Source: Flavobacteriaceae bacterium S0862 (GTDB lineage Bacteria > Bacteroidota > Bacteroidia > Flavobacteriales > Flavobacteriaceae). Taken from it: a stretch of DNA of 64,000 nt. Under the pieces are notes generated by a model that did not search any database, was not told the DNA's origin, and saw only the letters and a program-made list of their open reading frames with translations. Location of the stretch: NCBI GenBank assembly GCA_023015825.1, contig JALKAW010000004.1:269126-333125 (forward strand). The letters run 5' to 3'. Made by a program: the position numbers and the translations under genes. This document shows, piece after piece, positions 42,757-51,714 of the stretch (position 1 is the first letter of the stretch; every line of letters starts with the position of its first letter).

Positions 42757-43647
42757 TTATTTTAGTATAAATTCTGTAGAAGACACTAAATCCTTTTGGT
42801 CAAAAACGTTTACAACATAACGTCCTGCGCTAAACTTATCTGCTCCTCTTGCATCAACAAACTCACATACATCTAAATTTCTTGACTCATAATTAAACTT
42901 GCTTATTAAGCTGTAGTTTAATGTTGTTTCTTCAAATTTAATTTGCTCATTTAATCCCAAAACATTGCTTTGTGGATCCAATACCTGTACAAAGAACTCT
43001 TTATCACCTTTTTCAACTAAGTTGTTTTTAGCCACTGTATAGCATACTCTAATTTTATCTACTCTTCTAGCTCTTTCCATTGGAACTAATTTTCCAGAAG
43101 TACGGACCAATACACCATAACCTTCCAATTTAGCTGCAGTTAAAACTGCTGCGTTTTCAACGATATCAGCTAATTCAGAGTTTTGAACCAATAAAGAGTC
43201 GTTAAACATAGTTGTAGATTCAAGCTCAATTTTTGTACTGTCTAAAGATGATGCCAATAATACGTTCTCTACTTTTAAAGAATCATTTTCAGCTAGAATC
43301 ACATCCATTTCAGATTGAAGATCTAAGAATTTCTTTTTGTATCTCCATAAACTTCTCACTGAGTTTTCCGAAACTTTTAAAGAATCCATTAGGCCTTTAA
43401 TACGTTCTCTAGCTTCCACTAGCTTTTGGTTTGCAACCTCGTTTTCACCAATTGCCACATCAAACTGAGCAGCCATATTGTTAAGGTCTTTTAATACCAA
43501 TTCTTTTTCTTCTGTTAATTGTTTTTTTGTATCTACACTATCGTTGTATAATGAGTACGAATAAAATGCTGTACCTACTAGTAATAATACTGCGATGCTT
43601 AAAATTACTTTTAAACTTCTGTTGTTTTCTGCAGCTTTGTTTTCCAT
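42757..43647 (-). CDS. Membrane-anchored coiled-coil protein
   Basis: The product is 296 residues. One N-terminal helix (about 13-32, SLKVILSIAVLLLVGTAFYS) is followed by a long heptad-rich coiled coil (about 35-175). A C-terminal beta-rich domain contains KIRVCYTVAKNN, FFVQVLDPQSNVLG and SAGRYVVNVFD, which resembles a small immunoglobulin-like fold. ATG 43647 (MENKAAENN) is preferred because the 24 upstream codons are AT-rich leader without family character. The coil would lie in the periplasm. The function is unknown; such proteins are common in flavobacteria. Confidence 0.78.
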   Translation of the reverse strand: MENKAAENNRSLKVILSIAVLLLVGTAFYSYSLYNDSVDTKKQLTEEKELVLKDLNNMAAQFDVAIGENEVANQKLVEARERIKGLMDSLKVSENSVRSLWRYKKKFLDLQSEMDVILAENDSLKVENVLLASSLDSTKIELESTTMFNDSLLVQNSELADIVENAAVLTAAKLEGYGVLVRTSGKLVPMERARRVDKIRVCYTVAKNNLVEKGDKEFFVQVLDPQSNVLGLNEQIKFEETTLNYSLISKFNYESRNLDVCEFVDARGADKFSAGRYVVNVFDQKDLVSSTEFILK

Positions 43648-43969
43648 AATTGATAATTGTTTTGTTAATTGTTTTATAAATCTAATTAAAACTTTAATGT
43701 TTGTTTTTGTAATGAGCAAATAATTATAACCATGTAATTAACAATTACTAATTAAAACCTCATTCAGCATTATATACGACAAACTAAAAAGTTTAGATGT
43801 CGAACCCTATTGAATATCTTTTACAAACTAACATCGATATTACAAAACATCGATAAATAAAGCGATAGCACCATTTTAGTTTGTAGTAAAAGTTTTGTTA
43901 AAATTTAAAACGAAGTTTGTTTTCGTGTAACTTTTTTAGAATATCTTCGTCGTATTTGAAACTAAATCT
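43648..43969. other. 322-bp divergent intergenic region
   Basis: It separates the coiled-coil gene from the VTT-domain gene and should hold both promoters. No exact TAnnTTTG element, hairpin or small gene was found. TATCTTCG near 43946 is one base off the consensus and may serve the plus-strand gene. Confidence 0.4.
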
Positions 43970-44530
43970 ATGTCTCCAAAAACACAAAAACTATTAAAAT
44001 GGTTGTGGATTAGCCTTATAGCTATATGTATTACCGTGTATATTATTGACCCTGCAGTTTTTAAAAATGACACAATTGCAGCATTTATTAGCAAGTTTAA
44101 TGGCTATGCCTGGAGCATTTACTTCTTAATACATCTGTTAAGAGGTTTTGTATTATTACCAAGCACACCTTTAATTTTTGCAGGTGTCATTTTGTTTCCA
44201 GATCAATTAATTTGGGTTTTATTAGTGTCTCTAATAGGTATTCTGGGTTCATCACTACTTATTTACTATTGTTCTGATAAGCTTGGGTTTTCAAGCTTTT
44301 TTGAAAGTGAAAGCAAAAACATAAAACTCATTAAAGAGAAACTATCAGGAAAATATGGTTTTTATTATATCTTGTTTTGGTCGTTTTTTCCAATAGTCCC
44401 AACTGATATTATTTGTTATGTGTCAGGGGCGTTACGTATAAAACTACCTGTGTTTGTTAGCGCTTTATTATTGGGAGAATTGGTACTATGTAGCGTTTAT
44501 ATTTTTGGAGCTAGTTATTTTATTAATTAA
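43970..44530 (+). CDS. VTT-domain (TVP38/DedA-like) membrane protein
   Basis: This 186-residue protein has about five hydrophobic segments. The motif LRGFVLLPSTPLIFAGVILF and the following GSSLLIYY are characteristic of the SNARE-associated VTT family. Members of this family move or scramble lipids, such as undecaprenyl phosphate or phospholipids, between membrane leaflets. The specific cargo is not evident here. The gene stands alone and converges on the seven-gene unknown operon. Confidence 0.85.
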   Translation: MSPKTQKLLKWLWISLIAICITVYIIDPAVFKNDTIAAFISKFNGYAWSIYFLIHLLRGFVLLPSTPLIFAGVILFPDQLIWVLLVSLIGILGSSLLIYYCSDKLGFSSFFESESKNIKLIKEKLSGKYGFYYILFWSFFPIVPTDIICYVSGALRIKLPVFVSALLLGELVLCSVYIFGASYFIN

Positions 44531-44559
44531 GTTATAATAACTACCAAAATAAAAATTAT

Positions 44560-44587
44560 TGTAGATTCCGCATCAAGTGCGAAATGA
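44560..44587. terminator. Possible terminator between convergent transcripts
   Basis: ATTCCGCA and TGCGAAAT form a hairpin with one mismatch and a five-base loop at the end of the seven-gene operon. The T tract is weak. Confidence 0.4.
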
Positions 44588-44591
44588 AAAG

Positions 44592-46286
44592 CTAATTATC
44601 AACTTGCTTCAACGAATCAATTTTACGTTGCAAGGCGTCTATTTGTTCTTGGTTTTTGCTAGTATTTGGAATGTTTTTAATAGTATCGGTCACTGCTTTG
44701 ATTAAATCGATATCGACCGTTGGTTTCTCCTCATAATAATACCCAATACCTTCACTAGAACGCCACGCCTCAGATAATTGATCATACACAGTCTTATCCC
44801 AAGTGCTTGGACGCTTTACATCTATCCAAACCACATCACGATATTCACTATCAACCAACGCTAAATCAGGTGTTGCAGAACCATCAAAATTTCCAGAACC
44901 TTCTTTTACCGCAGACACTGTTCCTAAGAAGAACATTCGCTTTCTTCCAGCAATATCTTTAATATATGGTCTAAACTCTACAGGTTTATTTACAGACCAA
45001 TCAAATTCTTTTCGAGATTCAATTATCTTTAAAGGCATTGCAGACACACCTGCATATCCTTGTTTTTTGGCTGCATGGTCAAAATAATACAATTTATCAG
45101 TTCCATCTGCAGGAATAAAGACACTAAAAGTTAAACTTGTTCGCTCTACTCCTACTGGTTCTAACCCAAACCAATGGTATAAACCACTATAAGCATCAGT
45201 TAGTGAACCTTCAAAATTAAAATCGGTAACAAATGGTTGTTGATTTTGGTCATCTGGTAAATCTGGAATTTTAACAGCAGTTTCCATATTCCAAGGCAAC
45301 GGGTCGCTAAAACCTCCCAAAAATTTTAAAGATTCTGCTTGCAAACGTGATACTTTTTCAGATAAGGTATTTTGTTTGGTTAAAAAGGGATAGTTTTTCA
45401 TATCCTCAGGACTAATGAAAGTGCCTTTACCTATCAAAACACGTTCAAGATAATCGTTAAAATCGTGTGCACCATTTTCAATAATAACTACACCTCCAAA
45501 AGTTGGATAAGGAAAGAAAAAACCTTTCCAATTAATCAAACTCACGACTTGAACCCATTCACCATCATCATTTTTCATATAAAACACATCTCCAGGTTCT
45601 GTTGAGAATAGTTTTGCAATTCCGAAGCGTTGTACTACTGCATTATAAGTGTTTCGACTAAATTTTAATGATTCACCAATGGAGAATGTTACAGGTATTC
45701 TATTTTCACTAGAAAACCTCGGAAAAGGGTTTGTACTGGACACTGAAAATACTTCTTCGGTATTATCGCTTATTCGTTGCCAAATATATTTTACTGTTGG
45801 TTGAATAGCCATTGTCCATTGGTTTTCTCCATCGACTCTTACTAAATGTGGCAACGATACATCTTTGGTTTCTCCAACAGATTCGTTTGCCATGGAGAAA
45901 ATATTGCGTAATGGTTGTATGCGTTCGTTTTGAGTAAGTGGTAACTCATGAATTTCAACTTTATTTAAATCATTAAATACATTATAGGTTTTCATGTAGT
46001 CGTACATTTTATAATGCCAACCAACGACGTAAATTATTCCGAAGATTACCACTAACAAACCTAAAATAGCAAGGCGTTTACCAGAACTGGGTGTTCGTCT
46101 GAATTTTTTTAATAAAAAGAACAGAATTATTCCGCTTAATAAGATAACAAAAATGAATTTTCTAATAAACAGCAAAAAAGGTTGGTATTCATCACGAAGA
46201 ATAAACAATAAGAATAGCAAAATAATACTACCAATAATAGTAATTCCTTTTTGCTTTTTTCCTTTATTCCAATATCGTTTTATCAT
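44592..46286 (-). CDS. Large membrane protein, last gene of the unknown AAA operon
   Basis: The product is 564 residues with three hydrophobic helices near the N-terminus (about 14-30, 37-60, 70-92). A domain of about 430 residues follows, probably outside the cytoplasm, with no recognised family. Readable segments are GDVFYMKNDDGEWVQVVSL, WFGLEPVGVERTSLTFSVF and GRKRMFFLGTVSAV. The last 30 residues form a short coil (EQIDALQRKIDSLKQ). It is 15 bp downstream of the 63-residue gene and may be the membrane output or scaffold of the seven-gene system. Confidence 0.75.
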   Translation of the reverse strand: MIKRYWNKGKKQKGITIIGSIILLFLLFILRDEYQPFLLFIRKFIFVILLSGIILFFLLKKFRRTPSSGKRLAILGLLVVIFGIIYVVGWHYKMYDYMKTYNVFNDLNKVEIHELPLTQNERIQPLRNIFSMANESVGETKDVSLPHLVRVDGENQWTMAIQPTVKYIWQRISDNTEEVFSVSSTNPFPRFSSENRIPVTFSIGESLKFSRNTYNAVVQRFGIAKLFSTEPGDVFYMKNDDGEWVQVVSLINWKGFFFPYPTFGGVVIIENGAHDFNDYLERVLIGKGTFISPEDMKNYPFLTKQNTLSEKVSRLQAESLKFLGGFSDPLPWNMETAVKIPDLPDDQNQQPFVTDFNFEGSLTDAYSGLYHWFGLEPVGVERTSLTFSVFIPADGTDKLYYFDHAAKKQGYAGVSAMPLKIIESRKEFDWSVNKPVEFRPYIKDIAGRKRMFFLGTVSAVKEGSGNFDGSATPDLALVDSEYRDVVWIDVKRPSTWDKTVYDQLSEAWRSSEGIGYYYEEKPTVDIDLIKAVTDTIKNIPNTSKNQEQIDALQRKIDSLKQVDN

Positions 46287-46301
46287 GTATAGTAATTTTA
46301 T

Positions 46302-46493
46302 TTAATTTTCACCACGCTTATTAACATGCTTAATACTTAAGACCATAGCAACAATCATCAGTACTTTAGATAAAGGTCCTAGAACGTTTCCCCATGAAAA
46401 TACCTTATCATAATCAACAGTGTAAATAAAATCTAGTATTAATAAAATACCAAATAAAACAATCATGATATATCGGAACTTATTGTTAATCAT
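46302..46493 (-). CDS. 63-residue two-helix membrane protein
   Basis: The protein has two hydrophobic segments (about 9-26 and 37-55) joined by a short loop and ends in a charged tail VNKRGEN. It lies one base from the gene upstream and 15 bp from the gene downstream, so it is firmly within the operon. No family was recognised. Confidence 0.75.
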   Translation of the reverse strand: MINNKFRYIMIVLFGILLILDFIYTVDYDKVFSWGNVLGPLSKVLMIVAMVLSIKHVNKRGEN

Positions 46494-46494
46494 G

Positions 46495-47049
46495 CTATTT
46501 TAAAAACCCTTTATCTTTTAAGCGCTCTCTAGCACTTTTCTTTTCTTCTTTTGGTGCGTCTTTAACTTCCGGAGCATCATCACTCTCTATTACGTTTTCG
46601 TCCACATTATCATCTTTTGTAGTGATATCATCTAGAAATTCTTTACTCTTTTCAATAGTTTCACTAACCATATCAGTTAAAGTATCACTTTTTTCGTCTA
46701 CAATTTTTCCAGACTTTAATACAAAATTGGCTAAATAGGTGCCTATAACAGTTCCAACAACACTAGAAGCAAAAGTAGAAACGCCATTGTAGCTTCCAAA
46801 AGGTTTAAATGGCGTAAAAAATTGTAGCACTAGGGACACCATTAGAAATAAAAACGCAACATAAACTATACGCAACAGAAATTTTTGCTGAAATACAAAT
46901 CCTGTTCTGTCGTTTTCTTTCATTTGCAATTCTTTATAATTAACAATCTTGTTTACAAAACGATACAAGCCATTTCCATTGGATTCTCTCCAATATAACA
47001 GCACGCCAAATAAAATGGCTGAGATAAATACAATGAGTTCTATGGTCAT
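46495..47049 (-). CDS. Membrane protein with charged C-terminal tail (AAA operon)
   Basis: The product is 184 residues. An N-terminal hydrophobic segment (about 3-20) and two central helices (about 60-80 and 90-110) are seen. The last contains small-residue spacing (GVSTFASSVVGTVIGTYLA), suggesting tight helix packing. The C-terminal 70 residues are acidic then basic and likely disordered in the cytoplasm. No known family was found. It is 46 bp after the DUF6638-like gene. Confidence 0.75.
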   Translation of the reverse strand: MTIELIVFISAILFGVLLYWRESNGNGLYRFVNKIVNYKELQMKENDRTGFVFQQKFLLRIVYVAFLFLMVSLVLQFFTPFKPFGSYNGVSTFASSVVGTVIGTYLANFVLKSGKIVDEKSDTLTDMVSETIEKSKEFLDDITTKDDNVDENVIESDDAPEVKDAPKEEKKSARERLKDKGFLK

Positions 47050-47095
47050 AACTTATACTTTTAGTGACTATTCCTATAAAGTTAGTCTATAATTT

Positions 47096-48331
47096 TTAAA
47101 TATTGTTACTAATTGTCTCAATTACCCAATCTTGAAAGGACTCATTCCAAGTTTCGTAACTCTTGTAAAACTGTTCTTTATCATACCAATACAGAAATAA
47201 CACATCTTTTGGGGATACATTAATTAAAAGTCTCCAAATTAAATCGTATTGTTTTATATCTAACGATGAATGTGGTTGATGCAAAGCAAAATAAAAGCTC
47301 TGGTCAACTAAATCGGCAATTTTAAAAGCATTACTTCGCTCTATCCGTTCTAAGTATATTTCTACACCTGTTACACGTTTTAAAGCGTTTGCATCAATGG
47401 TATTTAAATATCTACGGAATAATACTTTATCATTCAAAATATCCTTAATTGGATGCTCAGTTTTCTTTAATTCATTAAATAACATTACTTTTTTAATGCG
47501 GTCGTATCGCTTGTCTTTTACAACCTCATCTAAGTTACATTCAATAATTAAGTGATCTCTTAATTTATCCATCAATTCTGGTTGTGAAATATGGTAAATT
47601 AACACATCGTGAACTGTATCTTTAATAGCCTCTTTATGTGCTTCTTCATCTTGAAACACTACAATTGGCGAAATAAAATCACGCAACACATAAATACCAC
47701 CAAAAGCCTTAGTAAAAAAAGAATTAGTCTTAAATTCAATAGGCTTTAAGTATAATTTTCGATGACGTAAATCACCATGTTTTTTTGCCGAATCTAATAA
47801 TTCTTGATGAATTGTTTCATTAACAAAATTATTGCCTTGATTAAACTTTTCGACTAGCTCTAATTGTTCCTCTTGAATATGAAATAAGTTATTTATTAAA
47901 TGAAAATTAATAGAAACAGTATCATATTTCAATACATCTAATGGTCCAAAAAACGTGTCTATGTGTTGGTCGAAATCTATACAAATGGCACAATCTCTGG
48001 TGATATCGCTTATAGCATCTCCATGCTCTTTAAAGATAAGTTGCATCATATCTCTATCAAACGTGTGGGTTGGCACATATACAGGTTTGCCCTTTTGCAA
48101 TGGAGAAATAATGATTCCATGAGGGTTAGCTTCACCATGATTAAGATACTGTAAATCTTTCTTTTCTTCGGCAATTTCTGGACTCCAACCTAAACCATCT
48201 ATAGAAAAGGTTTTAAGCTTAGTCGCTTTAAAGCCCAATTTTTCTAAACATAAGTTATAACGCTCAACCATCTTCCCACTTACTGGAATGAGCTCGCTTC
48301 TATATAAATTTGCTGCTTTTAGTTTTTTCAT
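47096..48331 (-). CDS. DUF6638-like protein (AAA operon)
   Basis: This 411-residue soluble protein has no signal peptide or membrane helix. I associate it with DUF6638 from memory of flavobacterial annotations; that link is uncertain. Distinct segments are GLGWSPEIAEEKKD near the start, GIIISPLQKGKPVYVP, a Cys/Asp stretch ITRDCAICIDFD, and LDIKQYDLIWRLLINVSPKDVLFLYWY near the end. It contains no obvious catalytic motif. It follows the AAA ATPase gene after a 225-bp gap on the same strand. Confidence 0.75.
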   Translation of the reverse strand: MKKLKAANLYRSELIPVSGKMVERYNLCLEKLGFKATKLKTFSIDGLGWSPEIAEEKKDLQYLNHGEANPHGIIISPLQKGKPVYVPTHTFDRDMMQLIFKEHGDAISDITRDCAICIDFDQHIDTFFGPLDVLKYDTVSINFHLINNLFHIQEEQLELVEKFNQGNNFVNETIHQELLDSAKKHGDLRHRKLYLKPIEFKTNSFFTKAFGGIYVLRDFISPIVVFQDEEAHKEAIKDTVHDVLIYHISQPELMDKLRDHLIIECNLDEVVKDKRYDRIKKVMLFNELKKTEHPIKDILNDKVLFRRYLNTIDANALKRVTGVEIYLERIERSNAFKIADLVDQSFYFALHQPHSSLDIKQYDLIWRLLINVSPKDVLFLYWYDKEQFYKSYETWNESFQDWVIETISNNI

Positions 48332-48556
48332 TTTCTATTAAGGTATCTTTTTCTACTTATTTATAGTTTGCCAAAATAGTTTCATATTCTTAGAATCTAT
48401 GTTCTCTTATTGGTTTAACATAAGGCTCAGTATTAAAATATAACAACAGACAAGGAGAAATATTTCTATATGAATCCATAAACTCTTGATTAATTAATTC
48501 ACTATTCGCAATTCTCTTTTAAATAATGTTATGATATGGATACATCTTCCTTATAA

Positions 48557-50518
48557 CTAGTTTTTACCAAACTGTTCTCTTGCCTCTTGATCAATGTTTA
48601 ATTGATTAACTCGTGCATCCACTTTTCGTTTAAAATCCGTATCTGCAATGGTTGCTACATTATCTAAATAACGCACTACTTCTTGTCGTCTAATTTCAGA
48701 GAAATCCAAACCTTTCATATTGGCTCGCATCAATTCTTGTAGCATATTAAACTTAGTGTCGTAATCTTTCTTAAAGTAGATATCTGGGTTTTCAAACCAA
48801 TCTTCTTCCAAGTCGAAATCGGTTAAGCGCAATGACACTGCACTTTGAATGTTTCTCACATCACGTGATGAGAAAAACGGGAATATCTTTTGAATTTCCT
48901 TATATAAATTCGCATAAAACAAATGCTGATTTGTTTTAAAGTTCTTCTCTACCTTATCATAGGCTTCTAAAACTAGCTCTTCTGCTGGCTTATCTGTTAT
49001 TTTTAGGATTTCTCCCATATTTTTTGCCAAGCCTTGATCTTGCAAATAACTATAGTTTTCTGGCCCTTGCATATTTACAAAATCTGGCATAGTATCATCC
49101 AATTTTCGCCACCATAAATGATCTTGATCTAAGAAGTCATGTTCCGTTCGTGCTCCATCAATTAAAAATCGCCCTTGAACACGCGAAATCACTGCTTTAT
49201 CTAACATCTCAGGAAGGTTAGTAAACAATCCAATAGAACTATTTCCATAGTTTACAGCATAAGCACCTTCGGTATATCTCAAAAACACGCCTATAACTTC
49301 TTTGACACCAGCAGAAACCCCTTGTGCAGTACGCTCTTGCAAGTTGTTTTCGGCATCATCAATTGGAGCAAAAATCAAACGTGTTGGGTCTTGTAAGGGT
49401 TTCATCCACTCTACCATTTTCTCAGCAGAGCCACCTTGAAATGTACTAATTAACGTATCAGGCATTGGATGAAACAAAAATGGAATATCTAGATTATCAC
49501 AATGTTCTTTTAGTCGTGTAGCAATCGCAGCAATCAACATACTCTTCCCAGTACCTGGAATTCCGTAACCCATAAATACTGGCATAAAGCCACCTAATTC
49601 TTGAAATGGGTTTTTTTGAGCTGCAAAATCGTAGCTCAACATGCGTTCGGTTAAACGACGAGCAAAATGTTTTGCATCTCTGTTACCAACTATTTGTTCA
49701 AATTGTATTTTATTAAACTCTACACTTTTGGCAGCTCCTGCAAATACATTCTCCCAACCTGAAACCGCAAAATCTGAGTTTTCAAGTTTATATGTTCTGT
49801 CGAGAATAGTTTCGGTATATTCTAAAGAACTCTTGCGCAATTGAATTTCATCAATTAGTGCTTCAAAATATACAATCGTAAAATCAATTACATCTTTATC
49901 AGTCTTTACAATATCTGGATGGCTTAAATACTTGTCATAATAGAATAAAGCACAAGCAATTCCTTTAAGAGGCGACATAAAGGATACTTCAGGAATACCT
50001 GCGAATTTATTTTTCATAACGCTTAAATCATCTGAAGCATGTGGTTGTAAATTATGAAGAATATTATATGCTGTTGCAAATAACATAAAAGCAGTTGCTG
50101 TATGCATTTTACTTTCGTACTCACGCTTTCCAGCATTATCGAGAAAAGATTTACGTTCACTCAAACTAGATAATCCAGAGGCGTCGTAATAACTGTCTTT
50201 TATCCAAATTCCTAACGTTAATCCCTCTTGAACAGCAAATAAAGTTTCATTTAAGTGAATGGGGATTGCCACAGAATCTGGTAATAAGCGTTTTTTCAAT
50301 GCTAAAATAGTTTTAGATACAGAGGTGACTTCAACACCTCCATTACCTCCTTGGGCTCTTGATAAATACAATAAAATAGATTCATCTTTACCATTATTTT
50401 CTTTGTTTTTTGCACGTTGACCTTGTTCCCATTGTACACTTTTTATATACGACGTCGCTTCGTCACGAAGTGCATCGAGCTCATTTTGTTTTATTGGAAA
50501 TGTTGAGTTGTGTTCCAT
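48557..50518 (-). CDS. AAA-family ATPase, core of the unknown operon
   Basis: This 653-residue protein has an N-terminal domain of about 300 residues with no recognised family. It carries one classic AAA module: Walker A GIPGTGKS (319-326), a pore-loop-like TFQGG (359-363), Walker B-type LIFAPIDDAEN (Asp387, Asp388, Glu390), sensor-1 Asn434 in LFTNLP, and arginine fingers Arg446 and Arg450 in ISRVQGRF. The pore loop and fingers suggest a hexameric ring that threads or remodels protein, like katanin- or ClpX-type machines, rather than a DNA helicase. Neighbours encode a coiled-coil protein and membrane proteins, which may be its substrates or anchors. Confidence 0.88.
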   Translation of the reverse strand: MEHNSTFPIKQNELDALRDEATSYIKSVQWEQGQRAKNKENNGKDESILLYLSRAQGGNGGVEVTSVSKTILALKKRLLPDSVAIPIHLNETLFAVQEGLTLGIWIKDSYYDASGLSSLSERKSFLDNAGKREYESKMHTATAFMLFATAYNILHNLQPHASDDLSVMKNKFAGIPEVSFMSPLKGIACALFYYDKYLSHPDIVKTDKDVIDFTIVYFEALIDEIQLRKSSLEYTETILDRTYKLENSDFAVSGWENVFAGAAKSVEFNKIQFEQIVGNRDAKHFARRLTERMLSYDFAAQKNPFQELGGFMPVFMGYGIPGTGKSMLIAAIATRLKEHCDNLDIPFLFHPMPDTLISTFQGGSAEKMVEWMKPLQDPTRLIFAPIDDAENNLQERTAQGVSAGVKEVIGVFLRYTEGAYAVNYGNSSIGLFTNLPEMLDKAVISRVQGRFLIDGARTEHDFLDQDHLWWRKLDDTMPDFVNMQGPENYSYLQDQGLAKNMGEILKITDKPAEELVLEAYDKVEKNFKTNQHLFYANLYKEIQKIFPFFSSRDVRNIQSAVSLRLTDFDLEEDWFENPDIYFKKDYDTKFNMLQELMRANMKGLDFSEIRRQEVVRYLDNVATIADTDFKRKVDARVNQLNIDQEAREQFGKN

Positions 50519-50590
50519 ATGTTTTAGTGTTCAGCTACAGTCGCAGTCAACAGTTCTAAATACTAAGACTGGAGAGACTGAGAAATACTT

Positions 50591-51646
50591 TTATATTGTT
50601 TTTAAATCAGCCATTTGAATTGGTGGTTTTGCCAACATATTCATAATATCTGGTGTTTTATTATAGAGCATTTGTATAATGCGATGTGGTGCAAATACAT
50701 ATTCTTGCTTTACAACATCACTCCAGTTTTGTAGGGTTTGTTTACTAAAAAAACTACCTTCTTTAAATTCGCAACCAGAAAACACTTCATCTATTTTTAG
50801 AGATATTGCGTACGATTCTAAAGGGATTTCTTTTTTGCCAATGCCATCAAGAATTGCGTGTGTAATCTCATTTTCATCCTTTGCAAATACATTATGCAAA
50901 GGCCCTAAGTCTATTCGTTTTATATGCTTTGGAAAAAAATTTGGTAGCTTTCTATCTATAGCATAAGCCATAGTATCTAAAGACATGTTTCTATCTGCTA
51001 CGTTTTTTAAAACCTCATATACTTTATCTTTATAATCGAGAAATTTTTGACCATCATAATCAAAATACATAAAGCAGATAAATGGTCTGTTAAGTGATAC
51101 ATCGTAGAAACTCCAGCTAGTTAATAATTCTCCTTGACTATGCTTTGGTGCCGAAATAATTTTGCCTTGGACAAATCGATTAAAAATAAATTTCTGCTGA
51201 ACAGATTTATAATACACTATAGATGCAGCCTGAAAGAGCTTGCTTTTCTTAACTTGTACTTTTTTACGCATTAAGGTGTCCAAAAATTCTTTTTTTAATG
51301 CTTCAGCAGGAATTAATTTATCTAAATATTCAGTTCTTAATGATAAATCATTGAACAAATAGCGAAACTCTAAATAATTTGGAAAACCAGAATCGGTTAA
51401 ATCAATCTTCATATTATCCTCTTCATCGTACATGTATTTTACACGCATGGCTTCTATAGAATATAGCAACAAATCAGAGTATTGCTTAAAAAAGATTAGT
51501 TCTTTCTCATTACATATTTGCTGACGCTGAACATTAACTATGAGTTCTTTTAAAGTGAAATCTACCATTTTATGGTAAAACACATATTGCTCTTTAGAAT
51601 CGAGTTCTGCGGAATCTAATGGTGTTACAATGTGGTTAATAGACAT
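50591..51646 (-). CDS. Unknown soluble protein (AAA operon)
   Basis: The product is 351 residues, cytosolic by lack of signal or membrane segments. It is mainly helical in the first 130 residues (FYHKMVDFTLKELIVNV). A mixed domain follows with NRPFICFMYFDYDGQKFLDYKDKVYEVL and HAILDGIGKKEIPLES. The family was not recognised and no catalytic motif was found. It is placed between the coiled-coil gene (68 bp) and the ATPase gene (72 bp), so it may be an adaptor. Confidence 0.75.
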   Translation of the reverse strand: MSINHIVTPLDSAELDSKEQYVFYHKMVDFTLKELIVNVQRQQICNEKELIFFKQYSDLLLYSIEAMRVKYMYDEEDNMKIDLTDSGFPNYLEFRYLFNDLSLRTEYLDKLIPAEALKKEFLDTLMRKKVQVKKSKLFQAASIVYYKSVQQKFIFNRFVQGKIISAPKHSQGELLTSWSFYDVSLNRPFICFMYFDYDGQKFLDYKDKVYEVLKNVADRNMSLDTMAYAIDRKLPNFFPKHIKRIDLGPLHNVFAKDENEITHAILDGIGKKEIPLESYAISLKIDEVFSGCEFKEGSFFSKQTLQNWSDVVKQEYVFAPHRIIQMLYNKTPDIMNMLAKPPIQMADLKTI

Positions 51647-51714
51647 TACTAATTAAGAAAATGGTTAAAAAATTTAATAAGAAAAATTGTGCCTCTCGAA
51701 AGAAGCACAAATTA

